NCBI RefSeq assembly: GCF_000236785.1
Contig: NZ_AGUF01000073.1
Location: forward strand, 1 to 64,000
Reading direction: 5' to 3'
DNA from: Achromobacter arsenitoxydans SY8
Lineage (GTDB): Bacteria > Pseudomonadota > Gammaproteobacteria > Burkholderiales > Burkholderiaceae_B
DNA: 64,000 bases
Translations under genes and position numbers: made by a program
Notes under the pieces: model-generated
The model's database searches: none
Told to the model about the DNA's origin: nothing
The model's input: only the letters and a program-made list of their open reading frames with translations
Shown here: one piece after another, positions 17,827 to 26,133 of the stretch
How the letters are laid out: each line of letters starts with the position of its first letter
How positions within the stretch are numbered: the first letter of the stretch is position 1

Positions 17827-19646
17827 AGGCCGACTCCCAGGCGCTTCACGACATCCAGGACGGTCTTGTTCCGGGGATCCTTCTGCAAGGCGGCTCGCAG
17901 CAGGTCAGTAGCCTGATCGCGCTTGCCCTGGCTCCAGAGGACTTCGGCCAAGTGCGCCGCGATGTCGGCTTCCGGACGCACGCTGTAGGCGCGGCGCAGG
18001 TAGTCAGCCGCGGCGGTGGTGTCGCCCATGCGGAACTTGACCCAACCCATGCTATCCAGGATGAATGGATCGTTGGGCGAGAGCTCCAGCGCCTGCGTGA
18101 TCAGGTCCAGGGCCTCGGGCAGGCGCTGGTTGTGGTCGGCCAGCGTGTAGCCCAGGGCGTTGTACGCGTGTGCGTGGTCCGGGTCCAGCGCGATGACCTG
18201 GCGCAGCATGCGTTCCAGGTCGGCAAGCCGGTTCTGGCGTTCGTACAGCATGGCCAGTTCGTATTTGATCTCGACCGTGTCCGGCAGCGCCTGGTCGGCG
18301 GCCTCCAGCACGGAAACCGCCTGGCCCACGCGATCCGCGTCGCGCAGGATCTGCGCTTTGGTCAGCACGCCCAGCGTGCGCTCTTCTTCGTCCTGCGGGC
18401 CCGCGGCGTCGATCATGGCCAGCGCGCCGTCCACGTTGCCGCTCTTGGCGCGCAAGGCGGCCTGGCGCATGCGCACCGAATAGCGCAGCGTGGGGTCGTC
18501 GATGCGGCCGAGTTCCGCGATGGCTTCGTCGTAGTGCCCCTGGTCTTCAGAGATGCGGGCCAGCAGCACGTGGGCGTCGGCCGCAGCGGCGCCGGCGTCG
18601 GTCGCGCCGGGCACGGTCGCCCGCTGGCGCTGGTTCTGGACGTCGAGATACTGCTGCAGCAGCGCCTTGGCCTGCGGCAGTTGGCCAGACTTGTACGCCA
18701 GTTGCGCCTGCATGAAGAGCAGGTCGAAGTCTTCGGGGGAACGGCGCGACATGGCCTGCAGTTCCGCCAGGGCGCCGTCGTAGTCGCCGTTGTCGGCCAG
18801 CTGGCCGGCCAGCATCAGCCGCACCTTGCGCGCGCCGGGGTTGCGGTTGATGAAGGCACGGGCCTCGGTCTGCGCGCGCTTGGGATCCACCCGGGAGCCG
18901 TATTCCAGCACGCGCTGGGCGGCGCCTTCCGAGCGCGGGTCGGCGGCCAGGGCGGCGCGCGCTTCCTGTGCGGCGCGTTCGTAGTCGCCGGCGGCAGAGG
19001 CCACGTCGGCCAGCGCCAGATGCGCGGCGGGCAGCTTGCGCACGCTGTCGCTCAGGGATTCGTCAAGAATGCGCAGCGCCAGGCGGCGGTCGTTCAGGCG
19101 GCTCAGCACGGCAAGCGCCTGGCCGATGGCCGCCGGCTTGTCGCGCGAATTGTCGATGCGGGTGCGCAGCGCCTGGGCCAGGCCCTTGGTCTGGCCATTG
19201 GCTGCGGCCAGCGCGAGTTCGGTGGAGGCGGCCTCTACGTCGTTGGGAGCCAGGCGCGCCCAGACACGGGCCGCCTCGAGCGCGCCGGGCAGGTTGCCGC
19301 CGGCGAGCTGGAATTCCAGGCCGCGGCGGGCCAGGCGGGGATCGCCGGTATCGCGCGCCAAGCCGACCATGGTGGTGGCGGCCGTGCCGTACATGCCGCG
19401 CTGGGCGGCGATCTCGGAAGCGAGCACGCGGTAGAAAATGTCCGAGGTCAGCGACACATAGGGCAGTTGGCCCGGGCGCAAGCGTATGACCTCGGTTTCG
19501 GGCTGGCGGCTCTGCGGGGCCATCCGAGGCCCTGTCGCGTCGCGCGTCCGGCTGTCGGCGGCCTGGGCCGGCGGGGCCATTATTGCTGCCAGCGCAAGCC
19601 CCAGCGCGGCAATCCCGATATTCATTTGTTTGAAAGACGACTTCAC
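17823..19646 (-). CDS. Exported tetratricopeptide-repeat protein
   Basis: About 607 residues: a signal peptide (basic start, then IGIAALGLALAAIMA and cleavage after AQA) and a long array of TPR-like helical pairs, including ALDPDHAHAYNALGYTLAD near residue 470 and LSPNDPFILDSMGWVKFRMGD near residue 510. TPRs mediate protein-protein contacts, so this is probably a periplasmic or outer-membrane-associated scaffold. It ends coupled to lolB. The open frame continues upstream antisense to mutM. I set the start at GTG 19646, which gives the lysines a signal peptide needs; ATG 19625 is the alternative. Function beyond scaffolding is not shown. Confidence 0.82.
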   Translation of the reverse strand: MKSSFKQMNIGIAALGLALAAIMAPPAQAADSRTRDATGPRMAPQSRQPETEVIRLRPGQLPYVSLTSDIFYRVLASEIAAQRGMYGTAATTMVGLARDTGDPRLARRGLEFQLAGGNLPGALEAARVWARLAPNDVEAASTELALAAANGQTKGLAQALRTRIDNSRDKPAAIGQALAVLSRLNDRRLALRILDESLSDSVRKLPAAHLALADVASAAGDYERAAQEARAALAADPRSEGAAQRVLEYGSRVDPKRAQTEARAFINRNPGARKVRLMLAGQLADNGDYDGALAELQAMSRRSPEDFDLLFMQAQLAYKSGQLPQAKALLQQYLDVQNQRQRATVPGATDAGAAAADAHVLLARISEDQGHYDEAIAELGRIDDPTLRYSVRMRQAALRAKSGNVDGALAMIDAAGPQDEEERTLGVLTKAQILRDADRVGQAVSVLEAADQALPDTVEIKYELAMLYERQNRLADLERMLRQVIALDPDHAHAYNALGYTLADHNQRLPEALDLITQALELSPNDPFILDSMGWVKFRMGDTTAAADYLRRAYSVRPEADIAAHLAEVLWSQGKRDQATDLLRAALQKDPRNKTVLDVVKRLGVGL

Positions 19647-19707
19647 GCGGCCCGTCCGGTTGATGGCACAATCTTCGTACACGCAATTGATGATCTTACA
19701 CTGGCTC

Positions 19708-20535
19708 ATGCCGGAACTGCCCGAAGTCGAAACCACGCGCCGAGGAATCGACGCCGTCATCACCGGCCGGACGCTCACGCGGCTGGTCGTCCACGAACCC
19801 CGCATGCGCTGGCCCATTCCGGCCGATCTGCCGTCCCTGGTCGGCGGACGCACGGTGCTGGAGTGCGCGCGCCGCGGCAAGTATCTGCTCCTTCGTTTCG
19901 AGCACGGCACGCAGATCGTGCATCTGGGCATGTCTGGATCCCTGCGCCGTGTGGCGCCGGGCGAATTCCTGCGCAAGCATGACCACGTCGAATGGATCTT
20001 CGACGAAGCGGTGCTGCGCCTGCATGACCCCCGCCGCTTCGGGGCGGTGCTGTGGCACTCCGCCGCAGACGGCCCGATCGACGCGCACCCGCTGCTGGCC
20101 AGGCTGGGCATCGAACCCTTCGACCCGCGCTTTGACGGCGCCTGGCTGCACCAGCATTTCAAGAACCACTCTGCCGCGGTCAAGCAAGTGCTGCTGGCCG
20201 GCCTGGCGGTCGTTGGCGTGGGCAACATCTATGCATCGGAAAGCCTGTTCCGGGCGCGCATCAACCCCAAGACCCCCGCCAACAAGCTGTCGCGCGCCCG
20301 TTGCGACCGCCTGGCGGACATGGTGCGCGCCACACTGGCTGACGCCCTGACCTCCGGCGGCAGCACGCTGCGCGATTACGTGGGCGCTACCGGAGAACCG
20401 GGGGCCTACTTCGAGATCCATGCGGCGGTCTACGAACGCGAAGGCCTGCCGTGCCGGGTCTGCGCCACCCCGATCCGCCGTTTCGTCCAGGGGCAGCGGG
20501 CCACCTATTACTGCCCGAAATGCCAGAGAAACTGA
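19708..20535 (+). CDS. mutM: Formamidopyrimidine-DNA glycosylase
   Basis: A 275-residue Fpg/MutM that removes 8-oxoguanine and ring-opened purines. The start MPELPEVETTRRG gives the catalytic N-terminal proline (residue 2) and glutamate 3 after methionine removal. The conserved lysine lies in RRGKYLLLRF near residue 57, the VGNIYASESLFRA helix-two-turn-helix region near residue 170, and a C-terminal zinc finger CRVC-x16-CPKC closes the protein. All catalytic features are present. It is divergent from the TPR gene. The frame opens far upstream, but the ATG at 19708 is fixed by the required N-terminal Pro. Confidence 0.97.
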   Translation: MPELPEVETTRRGIDAVITGRTLTRLVVHEPRMRWPIPADLPSLVGGRTVLECARRGKYLLLRFEHGTQIVHLGMSGSLRRVAPGEFLRKHDHVEWIFDEAVLRLHDPRRFGAVLWHSAADGPIDAHPLLARLGIEPFDPRFDGAWLHQHFKNHSAAVKQVLLAGLAVVGVGNIYASESLFRARINPKTPANKLSRARCDRLADMVRATLADALTSGGSTLRDYVGATGEPGAYFEIHAAVYEREGLPCRVCATPIRRFVQGQRATYYCPKCQRN

Positions 20536-20576
20536 GCCGGGACCGGCGGAAATACCCCACCGAGGCTAGGGAATTC

Positions 20577-20621
20577 GTTTATAGCAAACGTATTGCATAA
20601 ACACTAACGCAAGACTATATT
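20577..20621 (+). promoter_or_regulatory. Promoter and inverted repeat upstream of the MBL-fold gene
   Basis: TTGCAT (20593-20598) and TATATT (20616-20621) are exactly 17 bases apart. GTTTAT (20577-20582) and ATAAAC (20597-20602) form an inverted repeat across the -35. A second repeat, CCTTCCAC (20622-20629) with GTGGAAGG (20649-20656), covers the start of transcription and the Shine-Dalgarno. The TTTATAG-TTGCAT arrangement recurs upstream of hmgA, so a common LysR target is likely. Confidence 0.6.
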
Positions 20622-20663
20622 CCTTCCACACACCCTATTCCTATAAAAGTGGAAGGAGCCTCC

Positions 20664-21617
20664 ATGAGCAAGCAATTCGCCTCGCACGCGGACCTGGACG
20701 ACAAGGTCGTCTCGTTCGAAAAACTGTCCGACAACGCCTATGCCTACACGGCCGAAGGCGATCCCAACACGGGCGTGATCATCGGCGACGAGGCCGTCAT
20801 GGTGATCGACACCCAGGCCACCCCGGTCATGGCGCAGGACGTGATCCGCCGCATCCGCGAAGTCACCGACAAGCCCATCAAGTACATCCTGCTGTCGCAC
20901 TACCACGCCGTGCGCGTGTTTGGCGCGTCGGCCTACAACGCCCAGGAAATCCTGGCCAGCCGCGACACTTACGACCTGATCGCCGAACGCGGCGAGCAGG
21001 ACAAGGCCAGCGAGATCGGCCGGTTCCCCCGCCTGTTCCGCAACGCCGAATCCATTCCGCCGGGCCTGGTCTGGCCCACGATGACGTTCAAGGGCGAAAT
21101 GACGGTCAACCTGGGCAACCTGGAAGTCAAGCTGCTTCAAGTCGGCCGCGGCCACACCAAGGGCGACACCATTGCCTGGCTGCCCGAACAGAAAATCCTG
21201 TTCGCGGGCGACCTGGTCGAGTACCAGTCCACCCCCTACTGCGGCGACGCGTACTTCCGCGACTGGCCCACCACGCTGGACGCGCTGTCCGGCTTCGAGG
21301 CCGAAAAAATGGTGCCCGGCCGCGGCCCCGCGCTCAAGAACGCCACCGAAGTGCGCCAGGGCCTGGCCGGCACACGCGCCTTCCTCACGGACCTGTACGG
21401 CGCGGTGAACCGCGGCGTGGCCGAAGGCAAGGACCTGAAGACCATCTACCGCGAGGTCTACGACTTCATGAAGCCGCGCTACAGCGACTGGGTGATCTTC
21501 GACCACTGCATGCCGTTCGACGTGTCGCGCGCCTATGACGAGGCCACCGGCTACACCCACCCGCGCATCTGGACCGACAAGCGCGACCTGGAAATGTGGG
21601 CCCAGCTGGAAGGCTGA
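20664..21617 (+). CDS. MBL-fold hydrolase-like protein with an altered metal motif
   Basis: A 317-residue metallo-beta-lactamase-fold protein. The usual HxHxDH metal motif reads HYHAVR near residue 78, so the aspartate and third histidine are missing. The later ligand motifs look retained: GRGHTKGDT near residue 165, FAGDLVEY near residue 183 and FDHCMPF near residue 280. It may bind one metal or none. It opens a three-gene unit with an FAD monooxygenase and a DUF2783 protein and lies beside hmgA-fahA. A GGAAGGAG sequence precedes the ATG at 20664; a GTG 15 bases upstream is in frame but less likely. The reaction is unknown. Confidence 0.85.
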   Translation: MSKQFASHADLDDKVVSFEKLSDNAYAYTAEGDPNTGVIIGDEAVMVIDTQATPVMAQDVIRRIREVTDKPIKYILLSHYHAVRVFGASAYNAQEILASRDTYDLIAERGEQDKASEIGRFPRLFRNAESIPPGLVWPTMTFKGEMTVNLGNLEVKLLQVGRGHTKGDTIAWLPEQKILFAGDLVEYQSTPYCGDAYFRDWPTTLDALSGFEAEKMVPGRGPALKNATEVRQGLAGTRAFLTDLYGAVNRGVAEGKDLKTIYREVYDFMKPRYSDWVIFDHCMPFDVSRAYDEATGYTHPRIWTDKRDLEMWAQLEG

Positions 21618-21727
21618 TAGACGGGCGGGCATGACGCCCCGTCCCAGCCGGCAAGAACCGGACACGCGCGCCCCCGCGGCGCAGCGTGTCCGCATAAATA
21701 AAAAAATGACCCACACAGGAGACAACC

Positions 21728-23407
21728 GTGGGAGACATCGACTTTCAGGCGATGGAGTTCGCCTATGAAAAGCATTCCGACCAGACTGCCGGCGAACCCG
21801 CGCGGCATCAGGTCGTGGTGGTGGGCGCCGGCCCGGTCGGCCTGACCACCGCGCTGGACCTGGCGCGCCAGGGCGTGCGCGTGGTGGTGTTGGACGACGA
21901 CTACCGCCTGTCCACGGGCTCGCGGGCCATCTGTTTTTCCAAGCGCACGCTGGAAATCTGGGACCGTCTGGGCGTGGGCCAGCGCATGATCGACAAGGGC
22001 GTGTCGTGGAACGTGGGCAAGGTGTTCTTCCGCGAACAGGAGGTCTGGCGCTTTGACCTCCTGCCCGAACCCGGACATCGCCGCCCGGCCTTCATCAATC
22101 TGCAGCAGTACTACGCCGAAGGCTACCTGTACGAACAGGCCCGCCAGCAGCCGCACATCGAGCTGCGCTGGAAGAACAAGGTTGCCAACGTCACGCAGGG
22201 CGACGATGGCGTGACCCTGACGGTGGAAACGCCGGAAGGTCCCTATCAGTTGCATGCCGACTGGCTGATCGCGTGCGACGGCGCGCGCTCGCCCGTGCGC
22301 AAGCTGATCGGCCAGGAAAGCCACGGCCGCATCTTCCGCGACCGCTTCCTGATCGCGGACGTCAAGATGACGGCCGATTTTCCGTCCGAGCGCTGGTTCT
22401 GGTTCGACCCGCCCTTCCACCCCAATCAGTCCGTGCTGCTGCACCGGCAGCCGGACAACGTCTGGCGCATCGACTTCCAGCTCGGCTGGAACGCCGACCC
22501 CGTCGAAGCCGTCAAGCCCGAGAACGTGCTGCCGCGCATCCGCGCGCTGCTGGGCCCCGACGCGCAGTTTGAACTGGAATGGGTCAGCGTCTACACCTTC
22601 GCATGCGAGCGCATGGACAAGTTCCGCCACGGCCGCATCGTGTTCGCGGGCGACTCCGCGCACCGCGTGTCGCCCTTTGGCGCCCGCGGCGCCAACAGCG
22701 GCGTGCAGGACGCGGAAAACCTGGCCTGGAAATTGAGGCTCGTGCTGGCCGGCCTTGCGCCCGACGCGCTGATCGACAGCTATGGCGCCGAACGCGAATT
22801 CGCGGCCGACGAAAACATCCTGAACTCGTCGCGGGCCACTGACTTCATCACGCCCAAGAGCGACATCAGCCGCAGTTTCCGCAATGCCGTGCTGAACCTG
22901 GCCAAAGACCACCCCTTCGCGCGCTCGCTGGTCAACAGCGGCCGGCTTTCGCTGCCCGCCACGTATTCGGGTTCGCCGCTGAACACGCCGGACACGGATG
23001 CCTTCTCGGGCCGCATGACGCCGGGCGCGGTGGCGCTGGATGCCCCGGTCCAGACACGCGGCGAGCCGGGCTGGTGGCTGTCGCAGTTGGACGGCGAATT
23101 CGTGCTGGCCCTGTTCTGCACGGACGCGCTGCCCGGCAAGGACACGCTGCAGGCGCTGCAAGCCCTGCGCCTGGCGCCGGTGCCGGTGAAAGCCGTGCTG
23201 GTGGCCGGACCGCAGTGCGATCTATCTGCAATGCCGGCGGAACTGACCGTGGTGAGGGATAGCGAAGGCTGCCTTGCCAAGCGCTACGACGCGCAGCCCG
23301 GCACGGCCTACCTCATCCGCCCCGACCAGCACATCGCCGCGCGCTGGCGCGCCATCAACTCCGATGCCGTCGCCGCAGCGGTCAACCGCGCCACAGGCCG
23401 CGCCTGA
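21728..23407 (+). CDS. FAD-dependent aromatic monooxygenase (PheA/TfdB family)
   Basis: A 559-residue class A flavoprotein monooxygenase. The dinucleotide fold VVVGAGPVGLTTALDLARQG starts near residue 30, the DG motif CDGARSPVRK near residue 182, and the GD motif GRIVFAGDSAHRVSPFGARG near residue 303. The C-terminal region resembles the thioredoxin-like domain of phenol hydroxylases. Such enzymes use NAD(P)H and O2 to hydroxylate aromatic rings. Beside hmgA-fahA, a plausible substrate is 3-hydroxyphenylacetate or another precursor of homogentisate, but that is inference. The GTG start has AGGAG six bases upstream. A 9-bp hairpin at 21659-21692 precedes it. Confidence 0.9.
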   Translation: MGDIDFQAMEFAYEKHSDQTAGEPARHQVVVVGAGPVGLTTALDLARQGVRVVVLDDDYRLSTGSRAICFSKRTLEIWDRLGVGQRMIDKGVSWNVGKVFFREQEVWRFDLLPEPGHRRPAFINLQQYYAEGYLYEQARQQPHIELRWKNKVANVTQGDDGVTLTVETPEGPYQLHADWLIACDGARSPVRKLIGQESHGRIFRDRFLIADVKMTADFPSERWFWFDPPFHPNQSVLLHRQPDNVWRIDFQLGWNADPVEAVKPENVLPRIRALLGPDAQFELEWVSVYTFACERMDKFRHGRIVFAGDSAHRVSPFGARGANSGVQDAENLAWKLRLVLAGLAPDALIDSYGAEREFAADENILNSSRATDFITPKSDISRSFRNAVLNLAKDHPFARSLVNSGRLSLPATYSGSPLNTPDTDAFSGRMTPGAVALDAPVQTRGEPGWWLSQLDGEFVLALFCTDALPGKDTLQALQALRLAPVPVKAVLVAGPQCDLSAMPAELTVVRDSEGCLAKRYDAQPGTAYLIRPDQHIAARWRAINSDAVAAAVNRATGRA

Positions 23408-23426
23408 CATCCAGGGTCAACCCATC

Positions 23427-23633
23427 ATGCTTATCACTGAAACCAACCTGGGCTCGCCGGATGACTTCTACGAAGCGCTGATCGACGCCCACCGCGACCT
23501 GAGCAACGAACAGAGCCAGGAGCTGAACGCCGCGCTGATCCTGCTGCTGGCCAATCACCTGGGCGACACGGCCGTGCTGAAGGAAGCCCTGCGGCACGCG
23601 CGCGCCTCGGTGACTGGTTCAGACCTTCCCTAG
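23427..23633 (+). CDS. DUF2783 small protein
   Basis: A 68-residue protein with the DUF2783 pattern: PDDFYEALIDAHRDLSNEQS, then LNAALILLLANHLGD and a C-terminal helix. No signal peptide or metal motif. DUF2783 proteins are small, uncharacterised, and typically found next to FAD monooxygenases like the one 19 bases upstream, so it may be an accessory subunit. I set the start at ATG 23427; a longer frame from 23274 overlaps the monooxygenase and is not needed. Its TAG stop shares a CTAG with the stop of the convergent LysR gene. Confidence 0.8.
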   Translation: MLITETNLGSPDDFYEALIDAHRDLSNEQSQELNAALILLLANHLGDTAVLKEALRHARASVTGSDLP

Positions 23634-24538
23634 GCCCCGACCGCGAAAGCGTTCACGATCAGCGCGCGCAGCCACTGGTTGCCGCCGTCACGGTCTACTC
23701 TGCGCTGCCAGTACATGTTCGTCTGCAGCGCGGGCACCTTCAACGGCGGCGTCATGAAGCGCAGGCCGAACGGCGCGGCAGCGCTGGCGGCCAGCTTTTC
23801 CGGCACCGTGGCAAGCAGGTCGGTCGCGCTCACGATGTAGGGCACGGCGGAAAAGTGCGGCACGCTGAAGTGCTCGGACAGGTCCACGCCAGCCCGTTCC
23901 ATCGACTGGTTGACCTGACCGTAGGGCGCCGCACGCGACACGATCAAGTGGCGCTCCGCGCGGAAAGCCTTGATGCCCATTCCCGCGTGCGCGCGGGGGT
24001 GGGCCTGGCGGAACAGGGTGGCGTAGCCCTGGCGGAACAGCATGCGCTGCAGCGTACCCGCCCCCATTTCGTCGAACGCGCCGATCGCCAGATCCACCCT
24101 GCCCGCCTCCATTTCGCGCGGCAGGTCCGGCCCCAGCACTCGCACCGAATCAATACGCACCAGGGGCGCCCGTTGCGCGCAGACTTCCATCAGGCGCGGC
24201 ATAAAGTGAATTTCGCCCACGTCCGTCATGGCCACGCGAAAACGCCGGCTGCTGGTCGCCGCGTCGAACACGTCCTGGTCCTTCAGCGCCTGCGACAGCA
24301 GCCCCAGCGCCTCGCTCACCGGCCCCGCCAGGCGCTGGGCCCGCGGCGTGGGCAGCATGCCCTGGCCGGTGCGCACGAAGAGTTCGTCGCCGAACGCCAC
24401 CCGCAGGCGGCGCAGCGCGTTGCTGACCGCTGGCTGCGTCAGGTCCATCCGCCGGGCCACCGCCGACAGGTTGCGGTCTTCCAGCAGGTGCTGGAACAGC
24501 AGCAACAGGTTCAGGTCCACATCGCGCAGATCGGCCAT
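23630..24538 (-). CDS. LysR-family transcriptional regulator (likely homogentisate pathway)
   Basis: A 302-residue LysR protein with an N-terminal winged helix (LSAVARRMDLTQPAVSNALRRLR, residues 25-47) and a two-lobed ligand-binding domain. The ATG at 24538 is preceded by GGTGGAG; a GTG at 24547 is an alternative. It lies between the MBL-monooxygenase-DUF2783 unit, which it meets tail to tail, and hmgA, from which it is divergent. It most likely controls both: a TTTATAG-N8/9-TTGCAT arrangement is shared by the two promoter regions. The inducer is probably an aromatic intermediate such as homogentisate. Confidence 0.9.
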   Translation of the reverse strand: MADLRDVDLNLLLLFQHLLEDRNLSAVARRMDLTQPAVSNALRRLRVAFGDELFVRTGQGMLPTPRAQRLAGPVSEALGLLSQALKDQDVFDAATSSRRFRVAMTDVGEIHFMPRLMEVCAQRAPLVRIDSVRVLGPDLPREMEAGRVDLAIGAFDEMGAGTLQRMLFRQGYATLFRQAHPRAHAGMGIKAFRAERHLIVSRAAPYGQVNQSMERAGVDLSEHFSVPHFSAVPYIVSATDLLATVPEKLAASAAAPFGLRFMTPPLKVPALQTNMYWQRRVDRDGGNQWLRALIVNAFAVGA

Positions 24539-24564
24539 CGGCTCCACCCCTACTATTCACAAAA

Positions 24565-24586
24565 TTTATAGTCTGTATTTTTGCAT
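24565..24586 (+). promoter_or_regulatory. Candidate LysR box and -35 of hmgA
   Basis: TTTATAG (24565-24571), nine bases, then TTGCAT (24581-24586) as a possible -35; the -10 is weak (GATTTT near 24605-24610), as expected for an activated promoter. The same two words, eight bases apart, occur at 20578-20598 in front of the MBL-fold gene. Confidence 0.45.
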
Positions 24587-24708
24587 TCCCGTAGCCGCAA
24601 TAGGGATTTTTTCCGACAATGGCGTATCGGCTCGGGAACACGCCCGGCCAGCCAACAACCAGACCAGACAGCGCGGCCAAGCACCGCGCCGCCGCCCAGG
24701 AGGATTCC

Positions 24709-26007
24709 ATGGAACTGCAATATCAGACCGGCTTCGGCAACGAATGCGCGACCGAGGCCCTGCCCGGCGCCCTGCCGCTAGGCCGCAATTCGCCGCAGCA
24801 GTGCCCCTATGGCCTGTACGCTGAACAGCTTTCCGGCACTGCGTTCACCGCCCCCCGCGTCGAAAACCGCCGCTCCTGGCTTTACCGCATCCGCCCCGGC
24901 GCCCAGCACAAACCCTTCGAAGCCTTTGACGGCGCCGCCGGCTGGCAAAGCGCCTTCGGCCATGGCCCGGTCACCCCGAACCAGCTGCGCTGGAGCCCGA
25001 TGCCGATTCCCGCCGCCCCCACGGACTTCCTGGAAGGCGTCAAGACCTGGGGCGGCAACGGCGGCCCCGACGAACAGGGCGGCGTGGGCATCCACCTGTA
25101 TGCGGCCAACCGGTCGATGCAGGGCCGCTACTTCTACAACGCCGACGGCGAGCTGATGCTGGTCCCTCAGGAAGGCCGCCTGCGCCTGGCCACGGAACTC
25201 GGCCTTATCGACCTGGAACCCCTGGAGATCGCGGTCATCCCCCGCGGCGTGCGATTCCGTGTGGAACTCCTGGACGGCGCCGCGCGCGGCTATATGCTCG
25301 AGAACTTCGGCGCGGCCCTGCGCCTGCCGGAGCTGGGACCCATCGGCTCGAACTGCCTGGCCAACGCCCGCGATTTCAAGACGCCGGTGGCCTGGTATGA
25401 AGACGTGGACGGCGATTTCGAGCTGATCGCCAAATTCACCGGCGGCTTCTGGCGCGCCTCGATCGACCATTCCCCGCTGAACGTCGTGGCCTGGCACGGC
25501 ACGCATGCGCCCTACAAGTACGACCTGCGCAACTTCAACACCATCGGCTCGATCAGCTACGACCACCCCGATCCGTCGATCTTCACGGTACTGACCGCAC
25601 CGTCGGACACCCCGGGGACGGCCAACATGGACTTCGCGATTTTCCCGCCGCGCATCCTGGCCATGGAGAACACGTTCCGTCCGCCCTGGTTCCACCGCAA
25701 CATCGCCAGCGAGTTCATGGGCCTGATCCAGGGCGTGTACGACGCCAAGGCCGACGGCTTTGCGCCGGGCGGCGCCAGCCTGCACAACTGCATGAGCGGC
25801 CATGGCCCCGACGCCGACACCTTTGAAAAGGCCTCGCATGCCGACACCAGCAAGGCGCACTACATCCGCGACACGATGGCGTTCATGTTCGAAACCCGCC
25901 GCGTCATCCGGCCGACCGAGCAGGCGCTGGCGTCGGTAGAATTGCAGGGCGACTACTACCGGTGCTGGCAGGGCATCGCAAAGCACTTCGATCCCAAGAA
26001 GGCGTGA
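24709..26007 (+). CDS. hmgA: Homogentisate 1,2-dioxygenase
   Basis: A 432-residue enzyme that opens the ring of homogentisate to maleylacetoacetate with Fe(II) and O2, the central step of tyrosine and phenylacetate-type catabolism. It begins [19 protein letters not shown], typical of the family, and contains the iron-site region [20 protein letters not shown] near residue 320 (His and Glu ligands) and the later HGPD histidine near residue 364. Length is normal. The ATG is preceded by AGGAGGA at 24698-24704; the frame runs further upstream without homology. fahA follows after a hairpin; no maleylacetoacetate isomerase is in the window. Confidence 0.97.
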   Translation: MELQYQTGFGNECATEALPGALPLGRNSPQQCPYGLYAEQLSGTAFTAPRVENRRSWLYRIRPGAQHKPFEAFDGAAGWQSAFGHGPVTPNQLRWSPMPIPAAPTDFLEGVKTWGGNGGPDEQGGVGIHLYAANRSMQGRYFYNADGELMLVPQEGRLRLATELGLIDLEPLEIAVIPRGVRFRVELLDGAARGYMLENFGAALRLPELGPIGSNCLANARDFKTPVAWYEDVDGDFELIAKFTGGFWRASIDHSPLNVVAWHGTHAPYKYDLRNFNTIGSISYDHPDPSIFTVLTAPSDTPGTANMDFAIFPPRILAMENTFRPPWFHRNIASEFMGLIQGVYDAKADGFAPGGASLHNCMSGHGPDADTFEKASHADTSKAHYIRDTMAFMFETRRVIRPTEQALASVELQGDYYRCWQGIAKHFDPKKA

Positions 26008-26033
26008 CGCGAAAGCGCTTGCTTTCCACGCCC

Positions 26034-26070
26034 GCGGCGATGAGCGCAAGCTCATCGCCGCTTGGCTTTT
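26034..26070 (+). terminator. Terminator-like hairpin between hmgA and fahA
   Basis: A perfect 12-bp stem GCGGCGATGAGC/GCTCATCGCCGC around a GCAA tetraloop, followed by TTGGCTTTT. It probably reduces read-through into fahA or protects the hmgA message, since both enzymes are needed together. Confidence 0.7.
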
Positions 26071-26133
26071 GATTCATCCGGCGCGCCGTCCGCCGGCCGG
26101 CCCCCATAAACACACTGACAGAGACACGCAGCC

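Noticed and set aside
21659-21692. Hairpin between the MBL-fold and monooxygenase genes as a terminator
   Set aside because: The 9-bp stem is followed by A residues, not T, on the plus strand; at most it is a processing or stability element.
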